Part shown: in pieces, positions 63,130 to 64,000 of the stretch
How the letters are laid out: every line of letters starts with the position of its first letter
Numbering within the stretch: the first letter of the stretch is position 1
DNA from: Saprospiraceae bacterium
GTDB taxonomy: Bacteria; Bacteroidota; Bacteroidia; Chitinophagales; Saprospiraceae
DNA: 64,000 nucleotides
Direction of reading: 5' to 3'
Assembly (NCBI GenBank): GCA_028285545.1
Contig: JANQPA010000062.1
Location: 38,046-102,045, forward strand
Made by a program: the position numbers and the translations under genes
Notes under the pieces: generated by a model
Databases searched by the model: none
Told to the model about the DNA's origin: nothing
The model's input: only the letters and a program-made list of their open reading frames with translations

Positions 63130-64000
63130 GTATGAGTGGGTTCCAATGTTAGATAGGACTTCGACTCTTGTCTCTTTTTATATAACCAAACATCCATTCG
63201 TATGAGTGGGTTCCAATGTTAGATAGGACTTCGACAATAAAGCAATCATATATGGAATTTTGTTGGTGGTATGAGTGGGTTCCAATGTTAGATAGGACTT
63301 CGACACTTTAGACGGAAGAGTTATAATTTCGAGAAAAGGTATGAGTGGGTTCCAATGTTAGATAGGACTTCGACGCCAATATCTGGGTTCCACTCATACC
63401 ACTTTTCATGTATGAGTGGGTTCCAATGTTAGATAGGACTTCGACGATTTACTCTTATGCATTCACTAATGAAATAAATGTATGAGTGGGTTCCAATGTT
63501 AGATAGGACTTCGACCTAGATCTATCGAATTAAGGATATAATTGAAGTCATGTATGAGTGGGTTCCAATGTTAGATAGGACTTCGACACATGGGAGGAGT
63601 CTTGTCTATTTTCGCATGTAGGGTATGAGTGGGTTCCAATGTTAGATAGGACTTCGACAGTTAACATAATATGTTTTTCCATTCCCTGAAAGTATGAGTG
63701 GGTTCCAATGTTAGATAGGACTTCGACAATCCCTGCTCTAACCATAGATTCCGGTATTTTCAGTATGAGTGGGTTCCAATGTTAGATAGGACTTCGACGA
63801 TCCGAGTAGTTTTTTTGAAAACAGATCTGGAAAAGTATGAGTGGGTTCCAACATTAGATAGGACTTCGACATTGGTTTTTGCATCATAAAGACTCATAAC
63901 CATTATGTATGAGTGGGTTCCAACATTAGATAGGACTTCGACAATAGCGCTAACCATGCTAACTTTTTCATAAGAAAGTATGAGTGGGTTCCAACATTAG
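63130..64000. CRISPR. CRISPR array, 12 full repeats plus one truncated by the window edge
   Basis: The repeat is 36 bp: it begins GTATGAGTGGGTTCC and ends AGATAGGACTTCGAC. Starts are 63130, 63200, 63269, 63339, 63410, 63480, 63552, 63623, 63692, 63763, 63835, 63907 and 63978. Spacers are all different, 33-36 bp. Repeats 1-10 have AATGTT in the centre; repeats 11-13 have AACATT. The spacer length argues against type II (30 bp) and fits type I or III. The repeat does not end in the ATTGAAAC common to those types, so the subtype cannot be assigned. No cas gene is in the window, so they may lie to the right. Confidence 0.97.

Noticed and set aside
63548..63957. Two minus-strand frames with a repeated peptide VEVLSNIGTHSY
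   Set aside because: The peptide is only a translation of the CRISPR repeat; the frames arise from repeat periodicity and are not genes.
63130..64000. Assigning the array to type II-C because the genome is Bacteroidota
   Set aside because: Spacers of 33-36 bp are too long for type II, which keeps 30 bp, and no anti-repeat/tracrRNA sequence was found in the window.
1..64000. tRNA, rRNA or transposase genes
   Set aside because: I looked for GGTTCGAATCC-type T-arms, conserved rRNA words and DDE transposase patterns in the gaps and saw none.

Overview
The window is a dense, AT-rich bacterial chromosome segment from a member of the Bacteroidota, most likely of the order Cytophagales. The evidence is Bacteroidota-type promoters (TAnnTTTG, with TTTG about 19-20 bp upstream), GLPGLI and OMP-beta-barrel proteins, large FtsX-like permeases beside a PadR regulator, many lipoproteins, YceI and DUF2911 proteins, LytS/LytTR pairs, NamZ and eukaryote-type glutamine synthetase. 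No rRNA, tRNA, transposase or prophage gene was seen, and no cas gene lies inside the window.

Layout. 1-2.5 kb: start of valS, a glycine-rich RRM protein and lysA, separated by perfect hairpins. 2.5-7.3 kb: PadR plus FtsX-type permease, then an ECF sigma factor with a small membrane protein. 6.8-9 kb: ankyrin protein divergent from oxyR, then a lipoprotein inorganic pyrophosphatase. 9.3-12 kb: GIN-domain protein and lipoproteins. 12.3-16.6 kb: a nitrogen-assimilation cluster on the minus strand (P-II, Amt, a porin-2-like barrel, GSII). 16.8-21.2 kb: HhH/beta-barrel protein, then an operon of ECF sigma factor, membrane HEAT-like anti-sigma candidate and secreted protein. 21.2-21.44 kb: a nested inverted repeat that folds well only as plus-strand RNA. 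21.5-29.5 kb: S9 peptidase, a second FtsX permease, NamZ and an exonuclease/GIY-YIG fusion. 29.5-36.9 kb: LytTR/LytS pair, an outer-membrane barrel with GLPGLI partner, and a GMC oxidoreductase. 37-46.9 kb: methyltransferase, GNAT, a three-module CBM48-like protein with a two-lobed aspartyl protease, a YceI/barrel/YceI cluster behind two CRP/FNR-like boxes, a Gfo/Idh/MocA oxidoreductase and Ggt. 47-54 kb: DinB, AraC regulators, a royal-jelly-type beta-propeller, MBL hydrolase and GNAT. 54-62.5 kb: DUF2911, IorA/IorB-type molybdenum hydroxylase, two secreted proteins, a 93-bp tandem repeat and a secreted aminopeptidase P. 63.13-64 kb: a CRISPR array that runs off the right edge.

The most unusual things are the CRISPR array (repeat subtype not recognised, a two-base repeat variant equal to inverting its central hexamer, and one spacer carrying a repeat-derived inverted segment), the structured element at 21.2-21.44 kb, the hairpin-in-inverted-repeat elements at 10.6, 42.5 and 52.8 kb, and the 93-bp tandem repeat with in-phase mini-ORFs at 60.4-60.75 kb. 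The rest is mainly housekeeping, envelope and regulatory genes of a free-living heterotroph.
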